A stretch of DNA of 64,000 bases, taken from contig NZ_LKTM01000361.1 of NCBI RefSeq assembly GCF_001417955.2, positions 62,001 to 126,000 of the forward strand. Direction: 5' to 3'. This document shows positions 45,036-56,959 of the stretch, piece by piece (the stretch's first letter is position 1; each line of letters opens with the position of its first letter). The position numbers and the translations under genes were made by a program. The DNA comes from Mycobacterium gordonae. GTDB taxonomy: Bacteria; Actinomycetota; Actinomycetes; Mycobacteriales; Mycobacteriaceae. A model generated the notes under the pieces. It searched no databases. It was given only the letters and a program-made list of their open reading frames with translations, and had not been told where the DNA came from.

Positions 45036-46466
45036 ATGAAAGTCAGGCAGCGCGGTCGTCGTGCCACCGCCGCGCTCGCGTCCGAACGCATCATCCTGCG
45101 GACGGACCGGCGTGCGGCGCGGTTGGCCAGTTCGCTGCTGCTGGGCTGCGTGCTGACTTGGCTGACAATATTGACGCTGCACGAACACCCGGGCGCGAAT
45201 TGGCATGCGGTGGGCCGGTTCGGCTGGTCGCTCGCGCTGCTGGCCGCCGTCGTCCTGATCGCACGCGGGGTATTCCTCGGGCGACCGGTCACCCCGCGGC
45301 ACACCGTGGGCGCGGCCGCGCTGCTGTCGGCCGGCACCTTCGCGCACTTCCTGGACTTCGGCGGCTGGGGCAATGTGCTGGTCGGTGCCAGCGGGCTGGC
45401 GCTGATGTGGCCGACTTCGGCTGAGCCGCAACCGGAGTTGCTGCAGCGGGTGTGGGCGCTGGTCGATGCCACACCGAACGATCCGTTGGCGCCCTTCGCA
45501 ATGCATTCGCTGAAAAGCTACTACTTCAACGCCGCGGGCACGGCGACGATCGCTTACCGCACCCGGCTGGGGTTCGCCGTCGTCAGCGGTGATCCGATCG
45601 GCGACAGCGCGCAATTCGAGCAATTGGCAACCCAATTCGCTGTCCTGTGCCGGTCTCGCGGCTGGCGGATCGTCGTGTTGGCAGGTGCGCAGCGAAACCT
45701 TGGTCTGTGGACCAGGGAGCTGATCGGTCAGGCGATGCTGGCGGTCCCGATCGGGCGCGACGTGGTGGTCGACGTCCGGCACTTCAGCCTGGCCGGTCGC
45801 CGGAACCGCAATGTGCGTCAGGCCGTGCAGCGCACCCACAATCGCGGTGTGACCACCGAGATCGTCGACGAACGCGATCTGGACGCCGGCCTGGTCGCCG
45901 AACTCAGTGAGGTGCTCTACGCCTCGCACGGCGGGGTGCGCACCGAGCGCGGGTTCTGCATGAACCTCGACGGCGCGCTGCAGGGCCGTTGCCCCGGCGT
46001 CAAACTCGCCATCGCCCGCGACAGCGCCGGGCGGGTGGTCGCCTTTCACCGCTACGCGAGCGCCGGTGCCGGCTCGGAGATCAGCCTGGATGCGCCGTAC
46101 CGTCGCCCGGACGCTCCCAACGGGATCGACGAGCGGCTCAGCGTGGACATGATCGCGGCGGCGAAAAGCAATCATGCACAGCGTCTTTCGCTGGCCTTCG
46201 CGGCGTTCCCGGAAGTATTCGACGCGGCCGACCCTACTCTTCCGCAGCGCCTCGCCTACCGGTTGATCCATCTTCTGGACCCGCTGATCCGGCTGGAATC
46301 GCTCTACCGTTACCTGCGAAAGTTCCACGCGCTCAACGAGCGTCGGTATGTGGTGCTGTGCACGCACCACATACCGAGCGCGCTGGTGGTGCTGTTGTCG
46401 CTGGAGTTCACACCCCGGCGCCGCCGGTTACGGCCGGCGCATCACCGTGCTGAGGCCGGCGCGTGA
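45036..46466 (+). CDS. MprF-like membrane protein with lysyl-phosphatidylglycerol synthase-type domain
   Basis: 476 residues. The first 130 residues contain about four membrane helices; residues about 145-440 are the DUF2156/LPG-synthase C-terminal domain of GNAT type (KSYYFNAAGTATIAYRTRLGFAVVSGDPIG; NRNVRQAVQRTHNRGV; ISLDAPYRRPDAPNGIDERL). MprF proteins aminoacylate phosphatidylglycerol, but full MprF and Mtb LysX are larger and LysX carries its own lysyl-tRNA synthetase. Substrate uncertain. Its promoter has a DosR-like box, suggesting hypoxic envelope remodelling. The 3' end overlaps the convergent acp gene by 25 bp. Confidence 0.82.
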   Translation: MKVRQRGRRATAALASERIILRTDRRAARLASSLLLGCVLTWLTILTLHEHPGANWHAVGRFGWSLALLAAVVLIARGVFLGRPVTPRHTVGAAALLSAGTFAHFLDFGGWGNVLVGASGLALMWPTSAEPQPELLQRVWALVDATPNDPLAPFAMHSLKSYYFNAAGTATIAYRTRLGFAVVSGDPIGDSAQFEQLATQFAVLCRSRGWRIVVLAGAQRNLGLWTRELIGQAMLAVPIGRDVVVDVRHFSLAGRRNRNVRQAVQRTHNRGVTTEIVDERDLDAGLVAELSEVLYASHGGVRTERGFCMNLDGALQGRCPGVKLAIARDSAGRVVAFHRYASAGAGSEISLDAPYRRPDAPNGIDERLSVDMIAAAKSNHAQRLSLAFAAFPEVFDAADPTLPQRLAYRLIHLLDPLIRLESLYRYLRKFHALNERRYVVLCTHHIPSALVVLLSLEFTPRRRRLRPAHHRAEAGA

Positions 46467-46702
46467 GTCTCGACGTAGCCGACCACGTCTGACAGGGTGC
46501 GCAATGACGCGTAGTCGGACTCCGGTATGTCGACGTTGAATCGCTTGTGGATGCCTAGCAGGAAGTTCAGCCAGTCCATCGAGTCCAGGTCGACCTGGTC
46601 GCGCAGCAGGTCGTCATCGGTGATGTCGTCGGCATCCACTTCCGGGGCGATGGTGGTCAGGACCGACAGGACCACGCCGCGAGTGTCTTCGTTCATTGTC
46701 AT
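46442..46702 (-). CDS. Acyl carrier protein in the pdh operon
   Basis: 86 residues. Phosphopantetheine attachment site DLDSMDW (Ser41) inside an acidic four-helix domain. It lies three bases after the E2 gene at the end of the acs-pdhA-pdhB-pdhC unit. ACPs normally accompany fatty-acid or polyketide genes; next to a pyruvate dehydrogenase it could receive acyl groups from the complex or a linked synthetase. An ATG at 46696 is also possible. Confidence 0.88.
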   Translation of the reverse strand: MTMNEDTRGVVLSVLTTIAPEVDADDITDDDLLRDQVDLDSMDWLNFLLGIHKRFNVDIPESDYASLRTLSDVVGYVETHAPASAR

Positions 46703-46705
46703 TCT

Positions 46706-47998
46706 TCACTTCTCCAGTACGTCGGGTTGTTGCAGCAGTTCGTTGATCGCGGCCAGGAACATGGCGCCGCGGTGTCCGTCACTGGCCCGGTGGTCGGCGG
46801 CCAGGGTGCCCTGTACGGCATTGACCACCCGGATACCGCCGTCGATCACGCACACCTTCTGCGTGGTCTTGCCGAAGCCGACCAAGGCGACCTGCGGCGG
46901 GTAGATCACCCCGAACACGGTGTCGACGCCCTGATCGCCGAGGTTGGTGACGGTGATGGTGGGGTCGGACATCTCGGAGCTGCGCAGGGACCCGGCCCGC
47001 GCCCGCGCTACCAGGTCGGTGAGGTCGTTCATCAGCTCGTCGAGCTTCTTCTCGGCCACGTCGTGGATGGCGGGTGCCACCAGACCGCCGCCGCGCAACG
47101 AGATGGCGACACCGACATGCACGGCGGGCGCGGGCTGGAAGCCGTCTTCCCGCCAGAAGCCGCTGAACTCCTTGAAGCGCTGCGCGGCCAGCGCGACGGC
47201 CTTGAGTTGCAGGACGGCCGGCAGTACGCGTTCGGTGATGGGCCGCTGCGCATTTCGGGCGGTGAGCCAGGTCAGCGCGGTGTCCATCAGGATCTCGTCG
47301 GCCAGGTAGTAGTGCGGTATCTCACGCTTGGACCTGCTCATGGCGGCCGCGATCGACTGCCGCATCGCGGCGCCCCGCTCGGCCATCGACATGCGTTCGC
47401 CGGCGGGTTTCGGTGCCGGCTTCTTGACCGGTTGCCTTGTGGCGGCAGCGTGTTCGACGTCGACGATCGTCACCGCGCCCCCTGGGCCGGTGCCACTGAC
47501 CCCGTCGAGGTCGACGTTCAGGTTGGCCGCCAGCCGCCGCGCGGCGGGGGAGACCCAGCGGCGGTGCTGTGGCCCGGACGGTCGCGCCGGCGCCGGCCTC
47601 CCGGACGGCGACGCCGCCGCGGCCGGCTTCGGCGCCTTGCGCGGTGCCTTCGCGGCGCTTTTGCGGGGTTCCTTCTTCTCCGGTTTCTCGGCGGCCGCCG
47701 GGACGGTCGCCGCAGCGGTCACCGGGGCGGTCGCCGGGGCGGGCGCAGCGGCCGTCTCGCCCGCCGCCAGCAGGGTGGCCAGAACCGTCCCCACTTCCAC
47801 TGTTTCGCCGACCGGGACCACCAACTCGTCGATGATGCCTTCCTGCCAGCACTCGATCTCCACCGCGGCCTTGGTGGTTTCGATGACGGCGACGACCTGG
47901 CCGCGCGTGACCTTGTCTCCCGGCTTGACCAGCCACTCGTTGAGCGTGCCTTCGTCCATGTCGGAGCCCAGCGCGGGCATTTTGAACTCGATCATCAT
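46706..47998 (-). CDS. pdhC: 2-oxo acid dehydrogenase E2 (dihydrolipoyl acyltransferase)
   Basis: 430 residues: one lipoyl domain (1-80; lipoyl Lys43 in ETTKAAVE, where Thr replaces the usual Asp), an Ala/Pro linker, a peripheral-subunit-binding domain ([15 protein letters not shown]) and the catalytic domain ending with ADHRASDGH. It transfers acetyl (or another acyl) from lipoate to CoA. Its ATG overlaps the E1-beta stop. No E3 (lipoamide dehydrogenase) gene is nearby, so the housekeeping one must serve. Confidence 0.93.
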   Translation of the reverse strand: MMIEFKMPALGSDMDEGTLNEWLVKPGDKVTRGQVVAVIETTKAAVEIECWQEGIIDELVVPVGETVEVGTVLATLLAAGETAAAPAPATAPVTAAATVPAAAEKPEKKEPRKSAAKAPRKAPKPAAAASPSGRPAPARPSGPQHRRWVSPAARRLAANLNVDLDGVSGTGPGGAVTIVDVEHAAATRQPVKKPAPKPAGERMSMAERGAAMRQSIAAAMSRSKREIPHYYLADEILMDTALTWLTARNAQRPITERVLPAVLQLKAVALAAQRFKEFSGFWREDGFQPAPAVHVGVAISLRGGGLVAPAIHDVAEKKLDELMNDLTDLVARARAGSLRSSEMSDPTITVTNLGDQGVDTVFGVIYPPQVALVGFGKTTQKVCVIDGGIRVVNAVQGTLAADHRASDGHRGAMFLAAINELLQQPDVLEK

Positions 47999-48969
47999 CG
48001 ATCCCCGAACAGTTCGTGCACGGCGGCGACGATCTTGTGCGGCTGCGGAAGTGCAGCTTCCTCAAGGTGTTTCGCGTACGGGATCGGGACCTCTTCGCTA
48101 CACACCCGGCCCACCGGCGCGTCCAGATCGTAGAAGGCGCCCTCCATGATCACCGCGGAGATCTCGCCCGCCAGGCTGCCGCTGCGCCACGCCTCGTCGA
48201 TGGCGACGGCGCGGTGAGTCTTGCGGACCGATTCCAGGATGGTGTCGGTGTCCAGCGGCCGCAGCACCCGCAGATCCACCACCTCGCAGTCGATTCCGGC
48301 CAGGGACAGCTCGTTGGCCGCGTCCAGTGCCTTGCCCACGCATCCGCCGTACGCGATCAACGTGACATCGTCGCCTTCCCGGCGTACCGCTGCCCGACTG
48401 ATGTCCGTCGGCTCCAGCGTGTCGATATCGGTGGAGGTGTTGTAGAGCTGGACATGTTCGAAGATGATGACCGGATCCGGGTCGGCCAGCGCCGGTCCGA
48501 GCATGCCGTAGGCGTCCTCGACCGTCGCCGGCGCCAGAACCTTGATCCCCGGGATGTGGGCGTACCACGGTTCGAGACTGTGCGAATGCTGCGCGGCGAG
48601 TTGCCGTCCGGCCCCGGTGGCCATCCGCACCACGATCGGCACCGAGAACTGGCCGCCGGACATATGCCGCAGCGCCGCGGCGGTATTGACGATCTGGTCG
48701 AGCGCCAGCAGGCTGAAGTTCACCGTCATGACTTCGACGATCGGCCGTAACCCGTTGAGGGCGGCGCCGATACCGATGCCGACGAAGCCGAGTTCGGACA
48801 GCGGGGTGTCCCGGACCCGCTCCTCGCCGAATTCTTCCAGTAGCCCTTTGGACGCCGCGTAGGTTCCGCCGTAGCGCCCGACATCCTCACCCATCAGAAC
48901 CACGTGCGAGTCGTCACGCAGGGCGTCGCGGATCGCGTCGTGAACGGCGGTGCGGTAGGTGGTTTTCAT
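47995..48969 (-). CDS. pdhB: 2-oxo acid dehydrogenase E1 beta
   Basis: 324 residues. Thiamine-diphosphate enzyme beta chain: [48 protein letters not shown] and the C-terminal [14 protein letters not shown]. Pairs with the alpha chain to decarboxylate pyruvate (or acetoin, given the similar AcoAB chains). Overlaps E1-alpha and E2 by four bases each. Confidence 0.93.
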   Translation of the reverse strand: MKTTYRTAVHDAIRDALRDDSHVVLMGEDVGRYGGTYAASKGLLEEFGEERVRDTPLSELGFVGIGIGAALNGLRPIVEVMTVNFSLLALDQIVNTAAALRHMSGGQFSVPIVVRMATGAGRQLAAQHSHSLEPWYAHIPGIKVLAPATVEDAYGMLGPALADPDPVIIFEHVQLYNTSTDIDTLEPTDISRAAVRREGDDVTLIAYGGCVGKALDAANELSLAGIDCEVVDLRVLRPLDTDTILESVRKTHRAVAIDEAWRSGSLAGEISAVIMEGAFYDLDAPVGRVCSEEVPIPYAKHLEEAALPQPHKIVAAVHELFGDR

Positions 48970-49936
48970 CGGGCCGCCGCCACCGGGGTGAGCACGTCAC
49001 GGGCCAGGTCGGCTATGTCTTCCCGGGTTCCCGCGTCGGCGTAGGCAACCGCGTCGGCGATCTCCGCGGCGGCCGACTCCTCGATGTCACGGACGTCGTT
49101 GTCGGTCAGCAGTCCGTCGGCCTTCCGTCGCTGCACGAATAGATCGATGGGGTCTCGCTCGCGCCACTGCTCGACCTCGGCCTTGGTCCGGTACAAGTCC
49201 GGGTCGAACATCGAGTGAGGGCGGAACCGGTAGGTGCGGAACTCGATGAAGAACGGGCCGCCGGTGCTGCGCACGTGCTCGACACCTTTGCGGGCGGCCT
49301 CGTAACACGCCTCGACATCCATCCCGTCAACGGCCAGCGCATCGACGCGGTAGGCGGCCGCCTTCGCGGTCAGGTCGGTCTGCGACTGGGCCCGATCCAG
49401 TGCGGTGCCCATCGCGTAAAGGTTGTTCTCGCACAGGAACAACACCGGCAGGTTCCACAACACGGCCATGTTCAACGACTCGTGGAAAGCGCCCTCGGCG
49501 ACCGCTCCGTCGCCGAAGTAACACGCGGTCACGCGCTTGCGCTTCAGCTGGGCGTCGGCGAGCGCGATGCCGACCGCCAGCGGCAGTCCGCCGGCGACGA
49601 TCGCGTTGCCGCCGTAGAAGTGCCGGGAGGCGTCGAAGAGATGCATCGATCCGCCGCGACCACGGGAGCAGCCCTCCTGCTTGCCGAACATCTCGGCCAT
49701 GATCCGGGTCATCGGGATGCCGCGCAGCAGTGCGTGCGCATGCTCGCGGTAGGTCGCCACCACCGCGTCGTCGTCGGTCAGTGCGCGCAGGGATCCCGCG
49801 GCCACCGCCTCCTCACCGACGTAGAGGTGCAGAAAGCCGCGAATCTTGGCCGCACTGTACAGTTCCGCGCATTTCTCTTCCATCCGGCGCACCCGCACCA
49901 TGTCTGACAACAGCGCGTGCGTCAGGTCCTTTTCCG

Positions 49937-49940
<4 letters not shown>
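48966..49940 (-). CDS. pdhA: 2-oxo acid dehydrogenase E1 alpha
   Basis: 324 residues from GTG 49940 (GTGA overlap with the acs stop). Contains the ThDP/Mg motif [15 protein letters not shown]...NN, the phosphorylation-loop-like [13 protein letters not shown], and the conserved [12 protein letters not shown]. Pyruvate or acetoin is the likely substrate; sequence alone does not separate these. Together with acs it gives two routes to acetyl-CoA in one operon. Confidence 0.92.
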
Positions 49941-51727
<1,787 letters not shown>

Positions 51728-51792
51728 GTGCGGGTCCTGATCCCCAGGGGTCTGGCTCCTCAAAGCCTCTTGCGCAGACACCGGGCGCAATA

Positions 51793-51806
51793 GGGGACAA
51801 GGTCAC
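51793..51806. promoter_or_regulatory. DosR-like box upstream of acs operon
   Basis: GGGGACAAGGTCAC: one half-site (GGGAC) is perfect and the other (GTCAC for GTCCC) has one change. It lies in the 216-bp gap between the divergent acs and nitroreductase starts, and may serve either. Confidence 0.5.
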
Positions 51807-51855
51807 TGATCACCGTGGCCGGACGTCGCTTGCCCGTGCCCTATGGCGTGACGAT

Positions 51856-51873
51856 GGTGACCAAGGACCCTGG
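51856..51873. promoter_or_regulatory. Weak DosR-like box upstream of nitroreductase
   Basis: GGTGACCAAGGACCCTGG fits the DosR consensus only partly (about 13 of 20). Centre about 80 bp from the start at 51944, similar to the spacing at the other boxes of this island. Confidence 0.35.
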
Positions 51874-51943
51874 CACCGGAGTGTCTGCATGGCGCACGGT
51901 CGTGAATGCAAGACGTCGTACTCAGAGCGGAAAGGTGGGTGCG

Positions 51944-52921
51944 ATGACGCGAACGCTGGTCGAAACTGCGGTGATCACGAACGCAGTGGAGTTGGCGTGC
52001 CACGCTCCTTCACTGCACAACACCCAGCCGTGGCGGTGGGTGGTCAGGGGCGCGACCGTCGACCTGTTCGTCGACCCGTCCCGCATGGTGACCTCGACCG
52101 ACGCCTCCGGCCGGGAGGCCGTCCTCAGCTGTGGCGCCGTCCTCGACCATCTTCGGGTGGCGATGGCCGCCGTCGGCTGGGACACCCACGTCGACCGCTT
52201 CCCGAACCCGAACAATCTCGATCACCTGGTTTCGGCCGACTTCACGCCGATGGCATACGTGGGCCGGGCCCGCCGCGACCGCGCCGAGGCGATCACGGTC
52301 CGTCGCACCGACCGGCGCCCGTTCCGCGCGCCCAACGACTGGCCGTCACTGCAGCCGCTGCTGCGCAACTGTGTGGACCAGGACCTGGTGGGGCTTGAGG
52401 TGCTGAGCGACGACGCGCGCCCCCGGCTGGCCGAGGCCACCCGGCTCAGCGAGGCCCTGCGCCGCTACGACGACAGCTACCAGAACGAATTGAGTTGGTG
52501 GACAGCGCCTTCCAGAGAATATGACGGTATACCGCCGGCCGCTCTGGTGACGGGTGCCGAGGCGCGCGGCGTCGGTGTGAACCGGGAGTTCCCCACCGGC
52601 GCCGACAGCGAGCACGCCAGCAGACACGATCAGGCGAAGATCGTGCTGTTGTCGACGGCTGACAACACCCGCGCGGACGCGCTCAACTGTGGCGAAGCCC
52701 TCTCCTCGGTGCTGCTGGAATGCACTGTGGCGGGCCTGGCGACGTGCCCGATCACGCACGCCACGGAACTGCAGCCCGGTCGTGACATCCTTCGCGAGCT
52801 CACCGGCGGACGCGCGGCCGTCCCCCAGGTTCTGATCCGGGTCGGCATCTCACCGTCGGGTCCGATCCCGGCGGCGACCCCGCGGCGTCCGCTGGATGAG
52901 GTGCTCGAGGTCGTCGACTGA
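51944..52921 (+). CDS. Acg-family nitroreductase-fold protein (Rv2032-like)
   Basis: 325 residues from ATG 51944. Two nitroreductase-type halves: LACHAPSLHNTQPWRW at the N-terminus and LLSTADNTRADALNCGEALSSVLLECTVAGLATCPIT in the second, typical of the Acg/Rv2032-Rv3127-Rv3131 group. These DosR-induced mycobacterial proteins bind FMN but appear to sequester it rather than act as enzymes. In M. tuberculosis Rv2032 neighbours Rv2030c, as here. Confidence 0.92.
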   Translation: MTRTLVETAVITNAVELACHAPSLHNTQPWRWVVRGATVDLFVDPSRMVTSTDASGREAVLSCGAVLDHLRVAMAAVGWDTHVDRFPNPNNLDHLVSADFTPMAYVGRARRDRAEAITVRRTDRRPFRAPNDWPSLQPLLRNCVDQDLVGLEVLSDDARPRLAEATRLSEALRRYDDSYQNELSWWTAPSREYDGIPPAALVTGAEARGVGVNREFPTGADSEHASRHDQAKIVLLSTADNTRADALNCGEALSSVLLECTVAGLATCPITHATELQPGRDILRELTGGRAAVPQVLIRVGISPSGPIPAATPRRPLDEVLEVVD

Positions 52922-52964
52922 CGCGGAAAGCGGCTCAGTAAATGGCCTATGTCAACCTCATGCC

Positions 52965-52978
52965 GGGACTTCGGTCCC
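52965..52978. promoter_or_regulatory. Strong DosR-like box upstream of the Rv2030c homolog
   Basis: GGGACTTCGGTCCC has two perfect half-sites in correct spacing (GGGAC, four bases, GTCCC). It lies 72 bp upstream of ATG 53051. It is the best match to the DosR palindrome in the window. Confidence 0.7.
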
Positions 52979-53050
52979 TACCGACCGCGCCCGGGGATTG
53001 GTCGAATGAGGCATTGCTATTGGGGGCAATGTGAAATCTAGGAGGGCGTC

Positions 53051-55081
53051 ATGACAAGTGCAGCCGAAGCCGGCCGGCCCGCACCACGGCGGGTGTTTCG
53101 CGACCGCCGCGAAGCCGGCCAGGTGCTGGCGAACCTGCTGAGCGCCTACCGCGACAACCCGAACGTGATCGTCCTCGGCCTGGCCCGCGGGGGATTGCCG
53201 GTGGCCTGGGAGGTGGCGGCGGCGCTGCGCGCCCCGCTGGACGCCTTCATCGTCCGCAAGCTCGGCGCGCCCGGCCATGAAGAGTTCGCCGTCGGCGCGC
53301 TGGCCAGCGGTGGCCGGGTGGTGGTGAACGACGATGTGTTGCGCGGGTTGCGCGTCACGTCCGCGCAGTTGCGCGACATCGTCGAGCGGGAGGGCCGCGA
53401 GCTGGTCCGGCGCGAGGCCGCCTACCGCGGGGGCCGCCCACCGGTGCAGGTGACCGGCCGGACGGTGATTCTCGTCGACGACGGATTGGCCACCGGCGCA
53501 AGCATGTTCGCCGCCGTACAGGCTCTGCGCGACGCCGAGCCGGCGCACATCGTGATCGCCGTGCCCGCCGCCCCGGAATCGACCTGCCGGGAATTCGAGG
53601 ATCTGGTCGACGAGGTGGTCTGCGCCTCGATGCCGACACCGTTTCTCGCTGTGGGGGAGTCGTTCTGGGACTTCCGTCAGGTCAGCGACGAAGAGGTGCG
53701 CGAGCTGCTGGCCAAGCCCACCACGGGGCTTGCGTTGATCAAGCCCGCCGCACCGACAGCGGCCGAGATGATCGCCGACGTGGCGGTCGATGCGCCGCAG
53801 GGCATTCCGCCGCGCGAGATCCTCGAGCAGGTCATCGGCGACGCGCGCGTCGTCCTGATCGGTGAGAGTTCGCACGGCACCCACGAGTTCTACGAGGCGC
53901 GTGCGGAGATCACCAAGTGGCTGATCGAGGAGAAGGGCTTCTGCGCCGTTGCGGCCGAAGCCGACTGGCCTGACGCCTACCGGCTGAACCGTTACGTCCG
54001 CGGCCTGGGCAAGGACACGACGGCCGAGGCGGCGCTGAGCGGGTTCGAGCGCTTCCCGGCATGGATGTGGCGCAACACGGTCTGTCGTGACTTCGCCGAC
54101 TGGCTGCGCGCATACAACCAGCGCGCGCCGCGGCAGGCCGGGTTCTACGGGCTTGATCTGTACTCCCTGCACCGGTCGATGCACGAGGTGATCAGCTACC
54201 TCGACACGGTGGATTCCGCGGCGGCGGCGCGGGCCCGGGTCCGGTACGCGTGCTTCGACCACCCCGCGGGCGACGATGGACAGGCATACGGTTATAAGGC
54301 GGCGTTCGGTGCGGGACCCAAATGTGAGCGCCAGGCGATCGAGCAGTTGGTCGAGTTGCAGCGCAATGCGCTCGACTATCTGCGCGCCGACGGCCTGCTC
54401 GCGGAGGACGAACTGTTCTACGCCCAGCAGAACGCGCAGACGGTCCGCGACGCCGAGGTCTACTACCGCTCGATGTTCAGCGGCCGGGTCTCCTCGTGGA
54501 ACCTGCGGGACAAGCACATGGCGCAGACTTTGGAAGCCCTGCTCAACCACCTGGACCGGCACGGCGATGGTCACCCCGCGCGAATCGTGGTGTGGGCGCA
54601 CAACTCCCATGTCGGTGACGCCACCGCCACCGAGGTGTGGGCCGACGGCCAGCTCACGCTGGGGCAACTGGCACGGCAGCGGTATCACGGCGAGGCACGC
54701 CTGATCGGGCTGAGCACCTACACGGGTACGGTCACGGCCGCCAGCGAGTGGGGCGGAATCGCCGAACGCAAGGTGGTCCGGCCGGCGCTTCCCGGCAGCG
54801 TCGAGGACCTGTTCCACCAGACCGGCAAGGACGCCTTCCTGGTGTCCTCGCGGATCAACCAGAAGGCAGCCGAGCCGATGTCGGCCGTTCGCCTCGGCCG
54901 CGCCATCGGCGTGATCTACCAGCCCGCCACCGAGCGGCAGAGCCACTACTTCCACGTCCGGCCCGACGACCAGTTCGATGCCATGATTCACATCGACACC
55001 ACCCGTGCGCTGGAGCCACTCGAGACGACGAGCGTGTGGATTGCCGGCGAGACGCCGGAGACCTATCCCAGCGGTCTCTAG
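53051..55081 (+). CDS. Phosphoribosyltransferase-erythromycin esterase fusion (Rv2030c-like)
   Basis: 676 residues, close to Mtb Rv2030c (681). Residues 1-220 are a type I phosphoribosyltransferase with the PRPP loop [14 protein letters not shown]. Residues about 245-676 are an erythromycin-esterase domain ([49 protein letters not shown]). The substrates are unknown; the DosR regulon copy is non-essential. ATG follows AGGAGGG. It leads a unit with pfkB and a USP gene. Confidence 0.93.
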   Translation: MTSAAEAGRPAPRRVFRDRREAGQVLANLLSAYRDNPNVIVLGLARGGLPVAWEVAAALRAPLDAFIVRKLGAPGHEEFAVGALASGGRVVVNDDVLRGLRVTSAQLRDIVEREGRELVRREAAYRGGRPPVQVTGRTVILVDDGLATGASMFAAVQALRDAEPAHIVIAVPAAPESTCREFEDLVDEVVCASMPTPFLAVGESFWDFRQVSDEEVRELLAKPTTGLALIKPAAPTAAEMIADVAVDAPQGIPPREILEQVIGDARVVLIGESSHGTHEFYEARAEITKWLIEEKGFCAVAAEADWPDAYRLNRYVRGLGKDTTAEAALSGFERFPAWMWRNTVCRDFADWLRAYNQRAPRQAGFYGLDLYSLHRSMHEVISYLDTVDSAAAARARVRYACFDHPAGDDGQAYGYKAAFGAGPKCERQAIEQLVELQRNALDYLRADGLLAEDELFYAQQNAQTVRDAEVYYRSMFSGRVSSWNLRDKHMAQTLEALLNHLDRHGDGHPARIVVWAHNSHVGDATATEVWADGQLTLGQLARQRYHGEARLIGLSTYTGTVTAASEWGGIAERKVVRPALPGSVEDLFHQTGKDAFLVSSRINQKAAEPMSAVRLGRAIGVIYQPATERQSHYFHVRPDDQFDAMIHIDTTRALEPLETTSVWIAGETPETYPSGL

Positions 55082-55112
55082 TCCCACCAAAGTCCGACGA
55101 GCGGAGTTCACA

Positions 55113-56156
55113 ATGCACGCCGGTTTCGCACCGGGGCTACCGCGGATCGTCACGTTGACGATGAATCCCGCGCTCGACATCACCACCAGCGTGGAGGTGG
55201 TGCAACCCACCAGCAAGTTACGTTGCAGCGCAACGCGTTACGACCCGGGTGGGGGCGGCGTGAACGTGGCGCGGATCGCCCACGTGCTCGGCGGGTCGGC
55301 CTTCGCGGTGTTGCCCGCGGGAGGCTCCCACGGCGGAATGCTGACCAGGTTGCTCAGCGATGCGGGGGTTCCCTTCGGTGAGATCCCGATCGCCGGGGCC
55401 ACCCGGGAGAGTTTCACCGTCAACGAGACCAGCACCGGACGGCAGTTCCGGTTCGTCCTGCCCGGACCGGTGCTGACCCCGGCCGAACAGGCCAGGTGCC
55501 TGCAGGAGCTGCGGATGGCAGCGCGGTCCGCCGACTTCGTGGTGGCCAGCGGGAGCCTGCCGCCCGGCGTTCCCGCCGACTTCTATCAGCGGGTGGCCGA
55601 CGTCGCGCGCGACGTGGGCGCCCGGCTCGTCCTGGACACCTCCGGTGGTGGACTGCGGGGTGTCTCGTCCGGGATCTACCTGCTCAAGGCGAGTGTGCGG
55701 GAGTTACGCGAATGCGTGGGGCGCGAATTGGCCACCGAGCCGGAACAGATCGTCGCCGCGCGTGAACTCGTGGACAGCGGACGCGCGGAGGTTGTCGTGG
55801 TGTCGTTGGGGTCATCGGGTGCGATGCTGGCCACCCGGCAGACCTGCCAGCGCTTTGCGGCGGTGCCCATGGAGGCCGGCAGCGGCGTGGGTGCCGGTGA
55901 CGCGATGGTGGCGGCGATCGCCGTCGGTCTGACCCGCGGGTGGCCGTTGGCCAAGTCGGTGCGCCTGGGGATCGCCGCCGGCGCGGCGATGCTGCTGACG
56001 CCCGGAACCGCGGTATGCGAGCGCTCGGACGTGGAACGGCTTTTCGAGTTGACCGGCGAGCCGGTGGAGGTGGGCGACGGCCCGTCGGGGACGAAGGGCA
56101 GTGCAAACTCAGGCCAAACGACCCCTGCGGAAACGGCTGATCGCGCCATAGATTGA
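55113..56156 (+). CDS. pfkB: PfkB-family sugar kinase (Rv2029c-like)
   Basis: 347 residues from ATG 55113 (GGAG upstream). Ribokinase fold: MNPALDITTSVEVV at the start, YDPGGGGVNVARIAHVLGG (sugar site) and the anion hole/catalytic GAGDAMVAAIAVG near residue 265. 1-phosphofructokinase or phosphofructokinase-2 type activity is likely. It is a DosR-regulon member in M. tuberculosis and the neighbours here are the same (Rv2030c and Rv2028c homologs). Confidence 0.93.
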   Translation: MHAGFAPGLPRIVTLTMNPALDITTSVEVVQPTSKLRCSATRYDPGGGGVNVARIAHVLGGSAFAVLPAGGSHGGMLTRLLSDAGVPFGEIPIAGATRESFTVNETSTGRQFRFVLPGPVLTPAEQARCLQELRMAARSADFVVASGSLPPGVPADFYQRVADVARDVGARLVLDTSGGGLRGVSSGIYLLKASVRELRECVGRELATEPEQIVAARELVDSGRAEVVVVSLGSSGAMLATRQTCQRFAAVPMEAGSGVGAGDAMVAAIAVGLTRGWPLAKSVRLGIAAGAAMLLTPGTAVCERSDVERLFELTGEPVEVGDGPSGTKGSANSGQTTPAETADRAID

Positions 56157-56181
56157 TGGTGAGCGAAAGTCAGGAGCCGAC

Positions 56182-56955
56182 ATGAACCAGCTGGACGCGA
56201 AGTCGGTGGTGGTGGGTGTCAACGGTTCGCAAGCCGCGGTCAACGCGGCCAAGTGGGCGATCGACGAGGCGCTGAGCCGGCAGATGCCGCTTCGCCTGGT
56301 GTATGTGATCACCGGCGGGGACGTGGGGCAGGCTTCCGAGTGGGAGCTCGAACGCGCCGAAATGGTGCTGTCGCAGGCGGAGAGCGCGGTACTCAGCGCC
56401 GCGCAGGCCCAGGGAAAGCCGGTCGAGATCGAGACCGCCATCCGCTCCGGAGACCCGGCACAGGCCCTGATCGACACGTCTCAGGACGCGGCCCTGGTGT
56501 GTGTGGGTACCTCCCGTCGCGGCTGGGCCGCTGACGGGCTCCTGGGCCCGACGGCCGCCGCGCTGGTCACCCACGCGCACTGTCCGGTAGCGGTGATCCG
56601 CACCAACCCTGACGGGTCGCCCACCCAGGTGGGGGTGATCGCCGTCGTCCTCAACGACGACCCCGACAACGACGAAGTGGTCCGGCTGGCGATGGAGGAA
56701 GGGCGACGCCGGCACGCGATCGTGCGGCAGATCGACCGCCGCCTGGACAGCTGGGTCCGCCGCTACCCCGACGTGCCGGTGCAGATCGTGGCGTCCGGAA
56801 CCGGCGCCCGAGTGGTGGACGAGAACCACAGTCGGGCAATTGATCTCGCGATTGTCGGCGAGTCCGAGGCGGCTGAACTACCGGGCCTGGCGATCCCGAA
56901 CTGCCATCCGATCCTCGGGTATCCGGACTGTTCGGTATTGCTGGTCCGGCACTAA
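56182..56955 (+). CDS. Universal stress protein (Rv2028c-like)
   Basis: 257 residues. First USP domain (1-140) with VVVGVNGSQAAVNAAKWAIDEA and GTSRRGWAADGLLGPTAAALVTH, where the ATP-binding G-x2-G-x9-G(S/T) motif is degenerate. The second half is a reduced USP domain. Possibly a nucleotide sensor in dormancy. Third gene of the Rv2030c-like unit; its stop is close to the convergent OtsB1-like stop. Confidence 0.9.
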   Translation: MNQLDAKSVVVGVNGSQAAVNAAKWAIDEALSRQMPLRLVYVITGGDVGQASEWELERAEMVLSQAESAVLSAAQAQGKPVEIETAIRSGDPAQALIDTSQDAALVCVGTSRRGWAADGLLGPTAAALVTHAHCPVAVIRTNPDGSPTQVGVIAVVLNDDPDNDEVVRLAMEEGRRRHAIVRQIDRRLDSWVRRYPDVPVQIVASGTGARVVDENHSRAIDLAIVGESEAAELPGLAIPNCHPILGYPDCSVLLVRH

Positions 56956-56959
56956 AGGT

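Noticed and set aside
44349-46370. 673-codon minus-strand frame opposite the MprF-like gene
   Set aside because: It crosses two real genes and a promoter carrying DosR-like sites; composition is typical of a shadow.
52958-55216. 752-codon minus-strand frame opposite the Rv2030c-like gene
   Set aside because: Phase shadow of the fusion gene; no start signal and no recognisable domain.
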